A stretch of 64,000 bases of DNA, from NCBI GenBank assembly GCA_022791155.1, contig JAAVYN010000009.1:1-64000 (forward strand), given 5' to 3'. This DNA is from Bacillota bacterium. Its GTDB lineage: Bacteria > Bacillota > Clostridia > Lachnospirales > Anaerotignaceae. How positions within the stretch are numbered: position 1 is the stretch's first letter; each line of letters starts with the position of its first letter. Shown one piece after another: positions 1 through 8,785 of the stretch. The translations under genes and the position numbers were made by a program. The notes beneath the pieces are model-generated. The model was given only the letters and a program-made list of their open reading frames with translations, ran no database searches and had not been told where the DNA came from.

Positions 1-171
1 ACATCTCATAGTTGCGAAGGCCGAACGGCCCTCCCACACCCTCCCTCCTTGGCCACGCTTTTTGTCGTCAGTTCAAGTTGCAGCCTTTATTGACATTCAA
101 TGTTATGGGGAATTTTAAAAAATTAAAAAGGATATTTGGCATAAATTTGAAAACCTATACAGTATAACAGC

Positions 172-1245
172 CTATATATTTGCTATTATACTTTCTCCCA
201 TTTCTGAAGTTGATATATATTTTCCGCCCTCAGAGGCAATGTCAGCTGTTCTGAGCCCTGCATTCAATGTTTTTGTCACTGCATTTTCAATTGCCTCCGC
301 TTCGGCATTGAGCTTGAAGCTATATCTTAACATCATCGCCATTGAAAGTATTGTGGCTATTGGATTGGCAATTCCCTTGCCAGCGATGTCTGGCGCCGAA
401 CCATGAATTGGCTCATACATTCCAAACGAGCCCTCGCCCAAACTGGCGCTTGGGAGCATTCCTATGGAACCTGTGATTTGGCTTGCTTCATCTGAAAGTA
501 TGTCGCCAAATATGTTTGACGTGACAATGACATCAAAATGTTTTGGGTTTCTCACAAGCTGCATGGCCGCGTTGTCAACATACATGTGATCAAGCTCAAC
601 TTCAGGATATTCCTTTGAAACTTCAATCATTGTTTTTCTCCAAAAGCGGCTGCTTTCAAGAACATTGGCTTTGTCAACGCTTGTGAGGCGCTTGTTTCTG
701 CTCATGGCCGCCTCAAAAGCTGTTTTGGCAATGCGGCGTATTTCCATTTCGCTGTAGGCTTCAGTGTCATAGGCTTCTGTGCCATATTTTCCTTCTCTAT
801 ATCCACGTTCACCAAAATAAATTCCGCCTGTGAGCTCACGCACAATGAGTATGTCAAGGCTGTCGCCCACAATTTCCTTTCTGATTGGTGATGCATCACT
901 CAATGCATTGTGTATTATTGCTGGGCGCAGGTTGGCAAAAAGGCCCAGTTTTTCTCTAAGGCCCAAAAGGGCGCGTTCTGGCCTTTGATCGCCGGCCACA
1001 TTGTCCCATTTTGGCCCACCAACAGCCCCCAATATAACGGAATCGCTGTTTTTGCAAACATCAACCGTTTTTTCAGGAAGACAGCCCCCTGTTGCATCAA
1101 TGGCACAGCCTCCAGCCAAAACCTCTGTGAAATTGAATGTGTGGCCAAATTTTTCTCCAACTTTTTTCAAAACGTTTGTGCCCTCGTCAACAATTTCAGG
1201 CCCAATTCCGTCGCCCTTTATAACGGCCAAATTATATTTTCCCAT
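172..1245 (-). CDS. leuB: 3-isopropylmalate dehydrogenase
   Basis: LeuB oxidises and decarboxylates 3-isopropylmalate to 2-oxoisocaproate with NAD+, the third step of leucine synthesis in the cytoplasm. The 357-residue protein has the family's usual length. It opens with the nucleotide-binding [11 protein letters not shown] stretch. It carries the [10 protein letters not shown] motif near residue 138 and ends with the metal- and NAD-binding [17 protein letters not shown] and [18 protein letters not shown] blocks. The ATG at 1245 follows a GGAGG site lying between the leuD stop and this start. It is the last gene of leuA-leuC-leuD-leuB, with 15 bp separating it from leuD. Nothing in it looks damaged. 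Confidence 0.96.
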   Translation of the reverse strand: MGKYNLAVIKGDGIGPEIVDEGTNVLKKVGEKFGHTFNFTEVLAGGCAIDATGGCLPEKTVDVCKNSDSVILGAVGGPKWDNVAGDQRPERALLGLREKLGLFANLRPAIIHNALSDASPIRKEIVGDSLDILIVRELTGGIYFGERGYREGKYGTEAYDTEAYSEMEIRRIAKTAFEAAMSRNKRLTSVDKANVLESSRFWRKTMIEVSKEYPEVELDHMYVDNAAMQLVRNPKHFDVIVTSNIFGDILSDEASQITGSIGMLPSASLGEGSFGMYEPIHGSAPDIAGKGIANPIATILSMAMMLRYSFKLNAEAEAIENAVTKTLNAGLRTADIASEGGKYISTSEMGESIIANI

Positions 1246-1260
1246 TTCTCAGCCCTCCAT

Positions 1261-1755
1261 TCAGCCATTAACTCTCGCCTTTGTATATTCCACAAGGCCG
1301 CCTTTGGCTATTATCTTCTGCATGAATTCAGGGAATGGCTCCGCCTGATATTGCTTCCCTGTTGTTTCATTTTTGATTATTCCTGTTGAAAAGTCAACCG
1401 AAACTTCATCGCCTTCTTTTATGTCATTGGCTGCTTCATCGCATTCAAGAATTGGCAGGCCAATGTTGATTGAGTTTCTGAAAAATATCCTTGCAAATGT
1501 TGAGGCAATAACACAGCTTATCCCGGCGCATTTTATGCACAGCGGCGCGTGTTCCCTCGAGGAGCCGCAGCCAAAATTTTTGTTTGCCACAATGATGTCG
1601 CCTTTTTTGATTTTGTTCACAAAATCCTTGTCAATGTCAATCATGCAGTATTTCGCAAGCTCCTCCCCTGAAGAAACATTGAGGTATCTCGCGGGGATAA
1701 TAACGTCTGTGTCAACATTGTCGCCAAATTTGAAAACTCTGCCTTTTGCTTCCAT
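1261..1755 (-). CDS. leuD: 3-isopropylmalate dehydratase small subunit
   Basis: Small (swivel) subunit of isopropylmalate isomerase, which works with LeuC to interconvert 2- and 3-isopropylmalate. The 164-residue length and the sequence ([16 protein letters not shown] near the N-terminus, [12 protein letters not shown] near residue 60) are those of the short LeuD/HACN type found with the roughly 420-residue LeuC of Clostridia and archaea. The ATG shares one base with the leuC stop codon (TAATG), and an AGGAGG site sits inside the leuC end, so translation is probably coupled. It lies between leuC and leuB. Confidence 0.95.
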   Translation of the reverse strand: MEAKGRVFKFGDNVDTDVIIPARYLNVSSGEELAKYCMIDIDKDFVNKIKKGDIIVANKNFGCGSSREHAPLCIKCAGISCVIASTFARIFFRNSINIGLPILECDEAANDIKEGDEVSVDFSTGIIKNETTGKQYQAEPFPEFMQKIIAKGGLVEYTKARVNG

Positions 1756-3035
1756 TATATATTACCTCCTACAATTTTTTCAGGATCCACAATATATCCG
1801 GCTATCGCTGAAGCCGCCGCCACTGCCGGGCTTGCAAGATACACTTCGCTTTCGGTGTGTCCCATTCTTCCCACAAAGTTTCTGTTTGTTGTGGAAATGG
1901 CTCTCTCGCCTGAAGCCAAAATTCCCATGTGCCCACCAAGGCAAGGGCCACATGTTGGCGTTGAGAATATGGCGCCAGCATTTATTATGTCCTCGGCATA
2001 CCCCAGCTTTATGCAATCAAGATATATTTTTTGAGTTGCCGGAATGACAATTGTTCTCACGCGTTTGTCAACCTTTTTGCCCCGAAGAATGTCGGCGGCT
2101 ATCTTCATGTCCTCAAGGCGGCCGTTTGTGCACGAACCAATCACCGACTGATCAATTATGACATGCTCTTTTTCGGCCTCGTCAATTGTCTTTGTGTTTT
2201 CAGGAAGATGCGGGAACGAAACTGTTGGCCGCAATGTGCTTAAATCAATTGTTATAACCTCGTCATATTCGGCGTCTTCATCAGCCTCAAAAACCTTAAA
2301 TTCCTTTGTTGTGTGGGCCTTTGCATATTCAATTGTCTTTTCATCAACAGGGAATATGCCGTTTTTGCCGCCGGCCTCAATGGCCATGTTTGCCATTGAA
2401 AATCTGTCATCCATTGAAAGATGTTGTATTCCGTCGCCTGTGAATTCCATTGATTTGTAAAGCGCGCCGTCAACGCCAATTTTGCCTATGATGTGAAGAA
2501 TTATGTCCTTTCCAGAAACCCATTTTGCCGGCTTGCCTGTGAGCACAAATTTGATGGCGTTTGGAACCTTGAACCACGCTTCACCTGTTGCCATTCCAAT
2601 TGCCATGTCTGTGCTTCCAACGCCTGTTGAAAATGCACCCAATGCTCCATATGTACACGTGTGGCTGTCCGCCCCAATTATGACATCGCCCGGAGCGACA
2701 ATGCCCTTTTCAGGCAAAAGCGCGTGTTCAATGCCCATTTCGCCAACATCAAAAAAGTTTTTAATCTCCTTTTCCCATGCGAAATGTCTTGAACATTTGC
2801 ATTGCTCTGCCGCCTTTATATCTTTGTTTGGCGTGAAGTGATCAAGCACAATAACAACCTTGTCTTTGTCAAAAACGTCTTTCGCGCCTGTTTTGTTGAA
2901 TTCGTTTATGGCCACAGCCGTTGTTATGTCATTTCCCATAACAATGTCAAGTTTCGCCTGTATGAGCTGTCCCGCCTTAACGCTCTCAAGCCCGGCGTGG
3001 GCGGCAAGTATTTTTTGAGTCATTGTCATTCCCAT
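1755..3035 (-). CDS. leuC: 3-isopropylmalate dehydratase large subunit
   Basis: Large subunit of isopropylmalate isomerase, an aconitase-family enzyme with a 4Fe-4S cluster. The 426-residue length matches the shorter bacterial/archaeal LeuC group. Cluster-ligand regions are visible as GSCTNGR (about residue 300) and [13 protein letters not shown] (about 360), and the conserved [20 protein letters not shown] stretch is near residue 128. Three in-frame ATG codons lie at the start. The first, at 3035, has the best-placed GGAGG site. It is the second gene of the leu operon, 38 bp after leuA. Its cluster depends on iron-sulfur assembly, and a sufCB pair lies about 4 kb away. Confidence 0.95.
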   Translation of the reverse strand: MGMTMTQKILAAHAGLESVKAGQLIQAKLDIVMGNDITTAVAINEFNKTGAKDVFDKDKVVIVLDHFTPNKDIKAAEQCKCSRHFAWEKEIKNFFDVGEMGIEHALLPEKGIVAPGDVIIGADSHTCTYGALGAFSTGVGSTDMAIGMATGEAWFKVPNAIKFVLTGKPAKWVSGKDIILHIIGKIGVDGALYKSMEFTGDGIQHLSMDDRFSMANMAIEAGGKNGIFPVDEKTIEYAKAHTTKEFKVFEADEDAEYDEVITIDLSTLRPTVSFPHLPENTKTIDEAEKEHVIIDQSVIGSCTNGRLEDMKIAADILRGKKVDKRVRTIVIPATQKIYLDCIKLGYAEDIINAGAIFSTPTCGPCLGGHMGILASGERAISTTNRNFVGRMGHTESEVYLASPAVAAASAIAGYIVDPEKIVGGNI

Positions 3036-3073
3036 TTTAACATACCTCCATGTTTATTTTTTGATTGGTCATT

Positions 3074-4732
3074 TCATTTGATTATTTTGTTAACAGCGCT
3101 CACAACTGCCCTGAGCGATGATTTGATTATGTTGCTGCTTGTTCCGGCGCCAAAGCCCACATGGCCGTCGCCGTCGCTTAACTGAACATATGATATGGCA
3201 CGCGCCTTTGTTCCGTATTCCATGGAATGCTCACGATAGTCAACTATTTCCAGCTTGATTCCAAAATGCTGTTCAATGGCATGTGTGAACGCGTCTATCA
3301 TTCCGTTGCCTGTTCCTTTTATATTAAGCGGCTGTCCGTGATAAACAAACTCAGCCTCAACAGTTATGTCGCCATTGTCGCTCACTTCAGTTTCTCTATA
3401 TTTTTCAACAGAAAGAGGTGTTCTCAAATCAACATATTCCTTAAAGAAAACATCTTTTATAACGCTTGGGGCAATGTCCTTGTGGTTTTTGTCGGAAAGC
3501 CCTGTGACAACAAAGCTGAAATCCTGCTGAAAAGCTTTTGGAAGGAACAGTCCATAGTTTTGTTCGAGAACAAATGCCACGCCGCCCTTGCCCGACTGGC
3601 TGTTGATTCTCACAATAGGGTCATATGTTCTTCCCACATCTTTTGGATCTATAGGAAGATATGGCACTTCCCATCTGTCAGGGTGTTCCTTCATTCTTTC
3701 CATGCCTTTTCTGATGGCATCTTGATGTGAGCCGGAAAATGCCGTATATACAAGCGCACCGGCATATGGATGCCGTGGGTGAACAGGCATTCTTGTTGTT
3801 CTTTCATATATATTGACAGCGGCATCTATATCACTGAAGTCGAGGCAAGGATCTATCCCTTGAGAAAATATGTTGAGCGCCAATGCCATTATGTCTGTGT
3901 TTCCTGTTCTTTCACCGTTTCCAAAGAGCGTTCCCTCAACTCTTTCTGCTCCAGCCATAACAGCCAATTCTGTTGCCGCCACAGCGCAGCCTCTGTCGTT
4001 GTGTGCATGAAGGCTCAATATTATGCTGTCGCGCCTGTTGAGTCTTTCACTGCAATATTCAATTTGATCAGCATACACATTGGCCGTTGCCATTTCAACT
4101 GTTGACGGAAGGTTTATAATCATTTTTTTGTCATTCGTTGGCTGTATGACATCTATCACAGCGTTACATATCTCAACGGCATAGTCCATTTCTGTTCCTG
4201 TGAAACTTTCAGGTGAATATTGGAACATAAATTCGGTTTCAGGCATGGCCGCCGCTTCGCTCAAAAGCAGTTTGGCACCTTCCACGGCAAGTGCTGTTGT
4301 CTCTTCCATGCTGTTTCCAAAAACAACATCTCTTTGAAGCGTGGAAGTTGAGTTGTAAAGATGCACAATTGCTTTTTTTGCCCCTTTGAGTGCCTGGAAC
4401 GTTTTTTTGATTATGTGCGGCCGGCTTTGAGTCAGCACCTGAACAACAACGTCATCAGGTATCAAATTTTCTTCAATGAGCTTGCGCGCAAATTCAAACT
4501 CTGTGTCGCTTGCGGCCGGAAAGCCTATTTCAATTTCCTTGAAACCAGTTTTGACAAGAAAATTGAAAAATTCCATTTTTTCATCAAGGCTCATGGGTAT
4601 CTCAAGACTTTGATTGCCGTCTCTCATGTCAACACTGCACCATATTGGGGCTTTTGTGATGACATTGTTTGGCCATTTTCTGTTTGGCATGTTCATTGTT
4701 GGATATGGGCGATATTTTGTATAATTCATCAT
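3074..4732 (-). CDS. leuA: 2-isopropylmalate synthase, long form
   Basis: Condenses 2-ketoisovalerate with acetyl-CoA, the committed step of leucine synthesis. The protein (552 residues from the chosen start) resembles the long alpha-IPMS type known from mycobacteria and yeast rather than the E. coli type: N-terminal YRPYPTMNMPNRKWP block, DMRDGNQSL near residue 36 for metal and substrate binding, LHAHNDRG with metal-binding histidines, GNGERTGN, and a C-terminal regulatory domain of the kind that senses leucine. I chose the ATG at 4732, eight to nine bases after AAAGGAG. A longer frame reaches 4840 but has no ribosome site and would run into the leader. It is the first gene of the operon, transcribed through a leucine T-box. 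Confidence 0.94.
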   Translation of the reverse strand: MMNYTKYRPYPTMNMPNRKWPNNVITKAPIWCSVDMRDGNQSLEIPMSLDEKMEFFNFLVKTGFKEIEIGFPAASDTEFEFARKLIEENLIPDDVVVQVLTQSRPHIIKKTFQALKGAKKAIVHLYNSTSTLQRDVVFGNSMEETTALAVEGAKLLLSEAAAMPETEFMFQYSPESFTGTEMDYAVEICNAVIDVIQPTNDKKMIINLPSTVEMATANVYADQIEYCSERLNRRDSIILSLHAHNDRGCAVAATELAVMAGAERVEGTLFGNGERTGNTDIMALALNIFSQGIDPCLDFSDIDAAVNIYERTTRMPVHPRHPYAGALVYTAFSGSHQDAIRKGMERMKEHPDRWEVPYLPIDPKDVGRTYDPIVRINSQSGKGGVAFVLEQNYGLFLPKAFQQDFSFVVTGLSDKNHKDIAPSVIKDVFFKEYVDLRTPLSVEKYRETEVSDNGDITVEAEFVYHGQPLNIKGTGNGMIDAFTHAIEQHFGIKLEIVDYREHSMEYGTKARAISYVQLSDGDGHVGFGAGTSSNIIKSSLRAVVSAVNKIIK

Positions 4733-4930
4733 AACAAATTGCTCCTTTATCAATAATATTCTGTTCAATGGCATTGGCATCAAAAGGCAGTTTAAGCCAA
4801 CAGTTTTATAAATCATCTCTTGTTTCTTGATTCTGCTCATGTCTGTTCACGCTTGCATTGTGCAATGTTTGCCAAATTTGCCAACATTATGCTGAACCCC
4901 TCTTACAACCAGTCTGTGCTTTTTAGATAT

Positions 4931-4968
4931 AAAAAAGCCTTTCGTCTCCTATATAAGAGACGAAAGGC
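4931..4968 (-). terminator. T-box-controlled terminator before leuA
   Basis: A 12-bp perfect stem (GCCTTTCGTCTC paired with GAGACGAAAGGC) with an 8-base loop, followed on the minus strand by a run of six U. It overlaps the T-box element in the expected mutually exclusive way. Confidence 0.92.
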
Positions 4969-5234
4969 ATTCTTCCGTGGTACCACTCTAATTTGTTCTT
5001 TTATAAAGAACACTCTCAAAGGATACAGGTTTTATAGAATAAAACTGATATATCCTGCCGCTGTAACGGGCGGCTTCCGATTCCACCTATAAACAATTGT
5101 TTTTTCAGCGAATCACTCCAAGGCGAGTTCGGCCAGTTTTGTTTTGCTGCCTTGCACCAACCGGCAGTTCTCTGAAAAACTCAAAAGGCTTACTATTCCT
5201 TTTCACAGTGTTGTAAAAGATATTAAGTTCGTTG
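4931..5234 (-). promoter_or_regulatory. Leucine T-box leader of the leu operon
   Basis: Read on the minus strand, this region has T-box riboswitch landmarks in order. A stem I with a GGTTGGTG-type distal loop lies near 5150-5165. A specifier loop GAA-CTC-GCCTTGGAG has the CTC leucine codon at 5127-5125. The T-box AGAGTGGTACCACGG lies at 4989-4975. A 12-bp terminator hairpin (4968-4937) ends in a U run. T-boxes bind their tRNA; uncharged tRNA-Leu (anticodon GAG here) should stabilise the antiterminator and turn on leuACDB. The specifier and T-box are read directly; the fold between them is inferred. Confidence 0.93.
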
Positions 5235-5240
5235 ATAAAT

Positions 5241-5269
5241 AATCTACCACAAACATTTGCCATTGTCAA
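5241..5269 (-). promoter_or_regulatory. Promoter of the leu operon
   Basis: On the minus strand, TTGACA (5269-5264), a 17-base spacer and TAGATT (5246-5241). It would start transcription near 5234, directly upstream of T-box stem I, which supports both calls. Confidence 0.75.
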
Positions 5270-5452
5270 CAAATTTTTTTGCCATTCAACTCATTGACAT
5301 TTCAGTTGAAAGCCATGACAGCAGACAAAGTTTGAGAAATTGCTGTGCAAACCATGTGAGGGCGCCAGCAGACAATGCACAACGCCGCATTCAATTCATG
5401 AACTTGCATCTGACTTTTTTCACAATTTGGCTGTTCAAGATCCAAACAAAAA

Positions 5453-5494
5453 CGTGAGCAAACTCACAGCAAAACGGCCATGAGTCCACTCACG
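5453..5494 (-). terminator. Terminator after the nfeD-SPFH pair
   Basis: On the minus strand, nested arms CGTGAG/CTCACG and CTCA/TGAG form an interrupted hairpin followed by TTTTTGTTTGG. It lies about 65 bp after the SPFH stop codon and separates that unit from the leu promoter. No gene is seen between 5270 and 5559. Confidence 0.65.
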
Positions 5495-5559
5495 TTCAAC
5501 TTTAACTTAACCCACAAAACAAGCTGTCACATCAGCCATTTCCAAAAATTGACGCTTTC

Positions 5560-6483
5560 TCACTTTCTTTCTTCAACGACAATTTCCTTTATTGAAGTTG
5601 CAAGCCCGGCAAGGCCCTGAATTTGTGAAGGAATGATGATTTTTGTGGCTTTTCCGTCAGCGGCCTTTTCAAAGGCTTCAAGGCTTTTGACAGCAATCAC
5701 GCCTTCACCCGGTTCGGCTTCATTAATCATTTTAATGCCCTCGGCTGTGGCCTGCTGAACTTTGAGTATGGCCTCAGCTTCACCTTCGGCCTTTTTGATT
5801 GTGGCCTCTTTTTCGGCCTCCGCCTGAAGAATTGCGGCAGCTTTTGCGGCTTCAGCTCTAAGAATCATGCTTTCCTTTTCACCTTCGGCAACAAGAACAG
5901 CGCTGCGCTTTTCGCCTTCAGCCTGAAGAATTTTTTCACGTCTCTCACGCTCGGCCTTCATCTGTTTTTCCATTGAATCTTGAATTTCTTTTGGCGGCAT
6001 TATGTTTTTAAGCTCCACACGGTTAATTTTTATTCCCCATGGATCTGTGGCCTCGTCAAGTATCATTCGCATTTTGCTGTTGATTATGTCGCGCGATGTG
6101 AGTGTTTGATCCAACTCCAAATCACCAATTATGTTTCTAAGCGTTGTGGCTGTGAGGTTTTCAATGGCTCTTATTGGGTTGTCAACGCCATAAACATAGA
6201 GCTTTGGATCTGTTATCTGCAAATATATTACAGTGTCAATCTGCATTGTGACATTATCTTTTGTTATAACGGGCTGTGGCGGGAAATCTGCGACAAGCTC
6301 TTTCAAGCTGACTTTCTTTGACACTTTGTCAAACACTGGCACAGCAAAATGGAGCCCTGTGCCCCATGTGGCATGATATGCGCCCAGTCTTTCAACAACA
6401 TAAACATATGCCTGCGGAACAATTTTCAAATTGAAAATTATAATAACCAAAAATATAATAACTAACACAATTATTGCTGGCAT
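5560..6483 (-). CDS. SPFH/band-7 membrane protein (stomatin/slipin-like)
   Basis: A membrane scaffold protein of the SPFH superfamily (QmcA/YbbK/slipin group), 307 residues from the chosen start. An N-terminal hydrophobic segment (about residues 2-18) anchors it. It is followed by the SPFH domain (VVERLGAYHATWGTGLHFAVP) and then a long Ala/Glu/Lys-rich coiled coil with EAEK/AEGE repeats (about residues 170-250). The start is the ATG at 6483, one base after the nfeD stop. Its AAGGAGG site is inside the nfeD end, so an earlier in-frame ATG at 6501 would contain its own ribosome site and is rejected. Pairing with NfeD is typical of this family, which organises membrane microdomains. The substrate is unknown. 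Confidence 0.88.
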   Translation of the reverse strand: MPAIIVLVIIFLVIIIFNLKIVPQAYVYVVERLGAYHATWGTGLHFAVPVFDKVSKKVSLKELVADFPPQPVITKDNVTMQIDTVIYLQITDPKLYVYGVDNPIRAIENLTATTLRNIIGDLELDQTLTSRDIINSKMRMILDEATDPWGIKINRVELKNIMPPKEIQDSMEKQMKAERERREKILQAEGEKRSAVLVAEGEKESMILRAEAAKAAAILQAEAEKEATIKKAEGEAEAILKVQQATAEGIKMINEAEPGEGVIAVKSLEAFEKAADGKATKIIIPSQIQGLAGLATSIKEIVVEERK

Positions 6484-6484
6484 T

Positions 6485-6937
6485 CTACTCTCCTCCTTCA
6501 CACATTTCCACTATCAGCTTAACACCTCTTATTTCAACAACTTTAACTTTGCTGTCCTTTTCAATCACAGCATTGTCCGCAACACTTCTTGCTGTCCATA
6601 TTTTGCCGTCAATTTTGACAGCGCCCTTTTCGTCAATGTTGCTTATTGTTTCAAGCACAACGCCTGTGCCGCCTATAATGGCGTCAACATTTGTTGGCTG
6701 TGTTTTGAATTTCAAAATTTTTCTGAGAAAAGGTTTTGTGAGAATGACAAGCGCGGCGGAAACAACAACAAAAACCACAAGCTGAACAAGCCATGGCGTG
6801 TCTGCCTTGGCCGCTGCCATTGCTGCAAGGGAGCCAAAACAAAACCATATTGAAACAAGCGCTCCTGCTGTGGCAAGTTCCGCAACAATGAATATGACAA
6901 ACAATATAAGCCAAAATGTTTCCATATTAATTCCCAT
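6485..6937 (-). CDS. NfeD-family membrane protein
   Basis: 150 residues: an N-terminal stretch with two or three hydrophobic segments (about residues 5-75) followed by a C-terminal beta domain of the OB-fold NfeD type (GGTGVVLETISNIDEKGAVKIDGKIWTA, beginning about residue 88). This is the short NfeD class without the serine-protease domain, normally encoded next to an SPFH partner, as here. The ATG at 6937 follows AAGGAGGG. It is probably cotranscribed with the downstream SPFH gene, and its stop nearly touches that start. Confidence 0.86.
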   Translation of the reverse strand: MGINMETFWLILFVIFIVAELATAGALVSIWFCFGSLAAMAAAKADTPWLVQLVVFVVVSAALVILTKPFLRKILKFKTQPTNVDAIIGGTGVVLETISNIDEKGAVKIDGKIWTARSVADNAVIEKDSKVKVVEIRGVKLIVEMCEGGE

Positions 6938-6962
6938 ATTGTCACCCTCCTTTATATTGGCA

Positions 6963-7883
6963 CTATTTCAGGAAACCGTTTACAATTTGGGCTTCGGCTT
7001 CTTCCTCTGTGAGCCCAAGTGTCATAAGTTTGATAATCTGTTCCCCGGCAATTTTCCCGATGGCCGCTTCATGTATGAGCGATGCTTCAACATTGTTCGC
7101 GCTGATTTCAGGAACGGCAACAACAACAGCGTCATCCATTATTATGGCATCGCATTCGGAATGCCCGGCACATTTGGCATTCCCGTTTATTGTTGATATA
7201 AATTTTTGTTTTGATTTGTCTTTGGCAACCGAGCGCGACACAAGACTGACACTGGAGCCATCGCCGTTCAAATCAACTGAAAACCTTGTTTCGGCATATT
7301 GAGCGCCATGAGTCATTATTTTTTCTTTAACAACAACTGTTGCTCCCGCCTCAGCCTTTGCCGTTGTTGTTCTTATTGTGGAGTCAACGCCTTTGAGCTG
7401 TGTTGTTTCAAACTCGACATAGCTTCCTTCACCGGCCTCAACAACTGTTTGTGGGTTTATGATTCTTTCTCCTGTTCCTTCACCGCTTCCAATGTGCTTT
7501 TCGATATATTTAACTTTGGCGTTTTTTCCAACAAAAAATCTGTGAATTCCATTGTGCTCGCTTGCCTCATGGCCGTCATTGTGAATTCCACAGCCGGCGA
7601 CAATCACAACATCGGCATCATCGCCAATGAAAAAATCGTTATAAACCAAATCGTGTATTCCGGCTTCTGTCACAAGGGCAGGGATGTGAACACTTTGGTT
7701 TTTTGTGCCTGGTTTGATGATTATGTCTATGCCGCTTTTGTCGGTTTTGCTCACAATTTCAATGTCGCCTGTGGAACGCCGGCCGTCAAGCTTGCTGTTT
7801 AACCGTATATTATATGCGCCTTCAGGAACGCCGTGTATGTCCGAAACCAGTTCAAGCAATGCATCTCTTATTTTGTCAGTCAT
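6963..7883 (-). CDS. sufB: SufB/SufD-like iron-sulfur scaffold
   Basis: A compact SufB/SufD-family protein (306 residues from the chosen start, much shorter than the roughly 470-residue E. coli SufB). It has the beta-helix core region and the C-terminal signature NNVEASLIHEAAIGKIAGEQ followed by GLTEEEAEAQIVNGFL. Candidate cluster ligands are cysteines in VAGCGIHNDG (near residue 97), in NAKCAGHSEC (about 235-245), and the nearby Glu/His of the C-terminal motif. The start is the ATG at 7883, five bases after the sufC stop; its GGGAGGGGG site is the end of sufC. It should form a SufBC complex with the adjacent ATPase. No sufD, sufS or sufU lies nearby, so this is a minimal two-gene system. Confidence 0.88.
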   Translation of the reverse strand: MTDKIRDALLELVSDIHGVPEGAYNIRLNSKLDGRRSTGDIEIVSKTDKSGIDIIIKPGTKNQSVHIPALVTEAGIHDLVYNDFFIGDDADVVIVAGCGIHNDGHEASEHNGIHRFFVGKNAKVKYIEKHIGSGEGTGERIINPQTVVEAGEGSYVEFETTQLKGVDSTIRTTTAKAEAGATVVVKEKIMTHGAQYAETRFSVDLNGDGSSVSLVSRSVAKDKSKQKFISTINGNAKCAGHSECDAIIMDDAVVVAVPEISANNVEASLIHEAAIGKIAGEQIIKLMTLGLTEEEAEAQIVNGFLK

Positions 7884-7887
7884 TGTG

Positions 7888-8616
7888 TCATTCCCCCTCC
7901 CTGAAATATTTGCAGCTTTGCTCCATTTCAGCTTCACGCATGAGCTCTGGCATGATTTCATCTTTGCCGCCCCTGTGTGTTATCGAGCCTCCTGACAAAA
8001 CAACAATTTCATCGGCAATGCCAAGAATTCTTTCCTGGTGGGAAATGATGACTATCGATCCCTTTATCTGGCTGTGCATTTTCTCAAAAACATTGATGAG
8101 GTTTTTGAAACTCCAAAGGTCAATTCCGGCCTCGGGTTCGTCAAAAACAGAAACCTTTGTTCCGCGCGCCAAAATTGTGGCAATTTCAATTCTTTTAAGC
8201 TCGCCTCCCGAAAGTGAGGCATTCACTTCACGGTCGATATAGTCCCTTGCACAAAGACCAACTTCTGAGAGATATTCACATGCCGCAACTGTGGACATGC
8301 TTTTTCCAGCCGCCAAATCAATGAGATCTTTCACTGTGACACCCTTAAACCTAACCGGCTGCTGAAAAGCAAAGCTTATCCCCATTTTAGCCCTTTCTGT
8401 TATGTTCATTTCTGTTATATCCACGTCGTCAAAAAATATACTTCCTGACGTCGGTTTCAATATTCCTGAAATTATTTTGGCCAAAGTGCTTTTTCCGCTG
8501 CCGTTTGGGCCTGTTATAACAATAAATTTGCCGTCTTCTATGTTCAGGCTAATATCATTTATTATTTCCTTTTCACCTTCAACGGTGTAGGAAATGTTTT
8601 TCAGTTTCAGCATCAT
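7888..8616 (-). CDS. sufC: SufC ATPase of iron-sulfur cluster assembly
   Basis: ABC-type ATPase that powers the Suf scaffold. Walker A TGPNGSGKST lies near residue 34, the signature LSGGELKRIEIA near 150, and Walker B VSVFDEPEAGIDLWS just after; FDEPEAGIDL is the typical SufC form. The length is about 243 residues. Two adjacent ATG codons (8616 and 8613) follow GAGGAGG. The second has the better spacing, but I keep the first. It is first in the sufC-sufB unit under a strong promoter, and it overlaps the sufB ribosome site. Confidence 0.93.
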   Translation of the reverse strand: MMLKLKNISYTVEGEKEIINDISLNIEDGKFIVITGPNGSGKSTLAKIISGILKPTSGSIFFDDVDITEMNITERAKMGISFAFQQPVRFKGVTVKDLIDLAAGKSMSTVAACEYLSEVGLCARDYIDREVNASLSGGELKRIEIATILARGTKVSVFDEPEAGIDLWSFKNLINVFEKMHSQIKGSIVIISHQERILGIADEIVVLSGGSITHRGGKDEIMPELMREAEMEQSCKYFREGE

Positions 8617-8663
8617 TTTCCTCCTCAAGCAAAATAGAGCGATAATATACAATGATTTAATAG

Positions 8664-8692
8664 ATTATACCAATTGAGACAAATATCGTCAA
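8664..8692 (-). promoter_or_regulatory. Promoter of sufCB
   Basis: On the minus strand, TTGACG, a 17-base spacer and TATAAT, about 50 bp upstream of sufC. It is a near-consensus housekeeping promoter. I see no clear operator palindrome. Confidence 0.8.
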
Positions 8693-8785
8693 CAACCACA
8701 TTTTAGTATATACCGCCCTCAAAATCTGTTGCAATTGCAACACAAGTCTGTCAAAATCCTTTTGAAAATTGACAAACTTACAGCG

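Noticed and set aside
1..171. A gene or terminator after leuB
   Set aside because: There is a GGCCGAACGGCC mini-hairpin near 20-31 but no U run and no coding frame; the edge is too short to judge.
910..1389. Long open frames opposite leuB/leuD and similar long frames opposite leuA, alaS, ppdK and the RND gene
   Set aside because: They lie antisense to well-recognised genes, lack ribosome sites and show no family motifs; they come from codon bias in the real gene.
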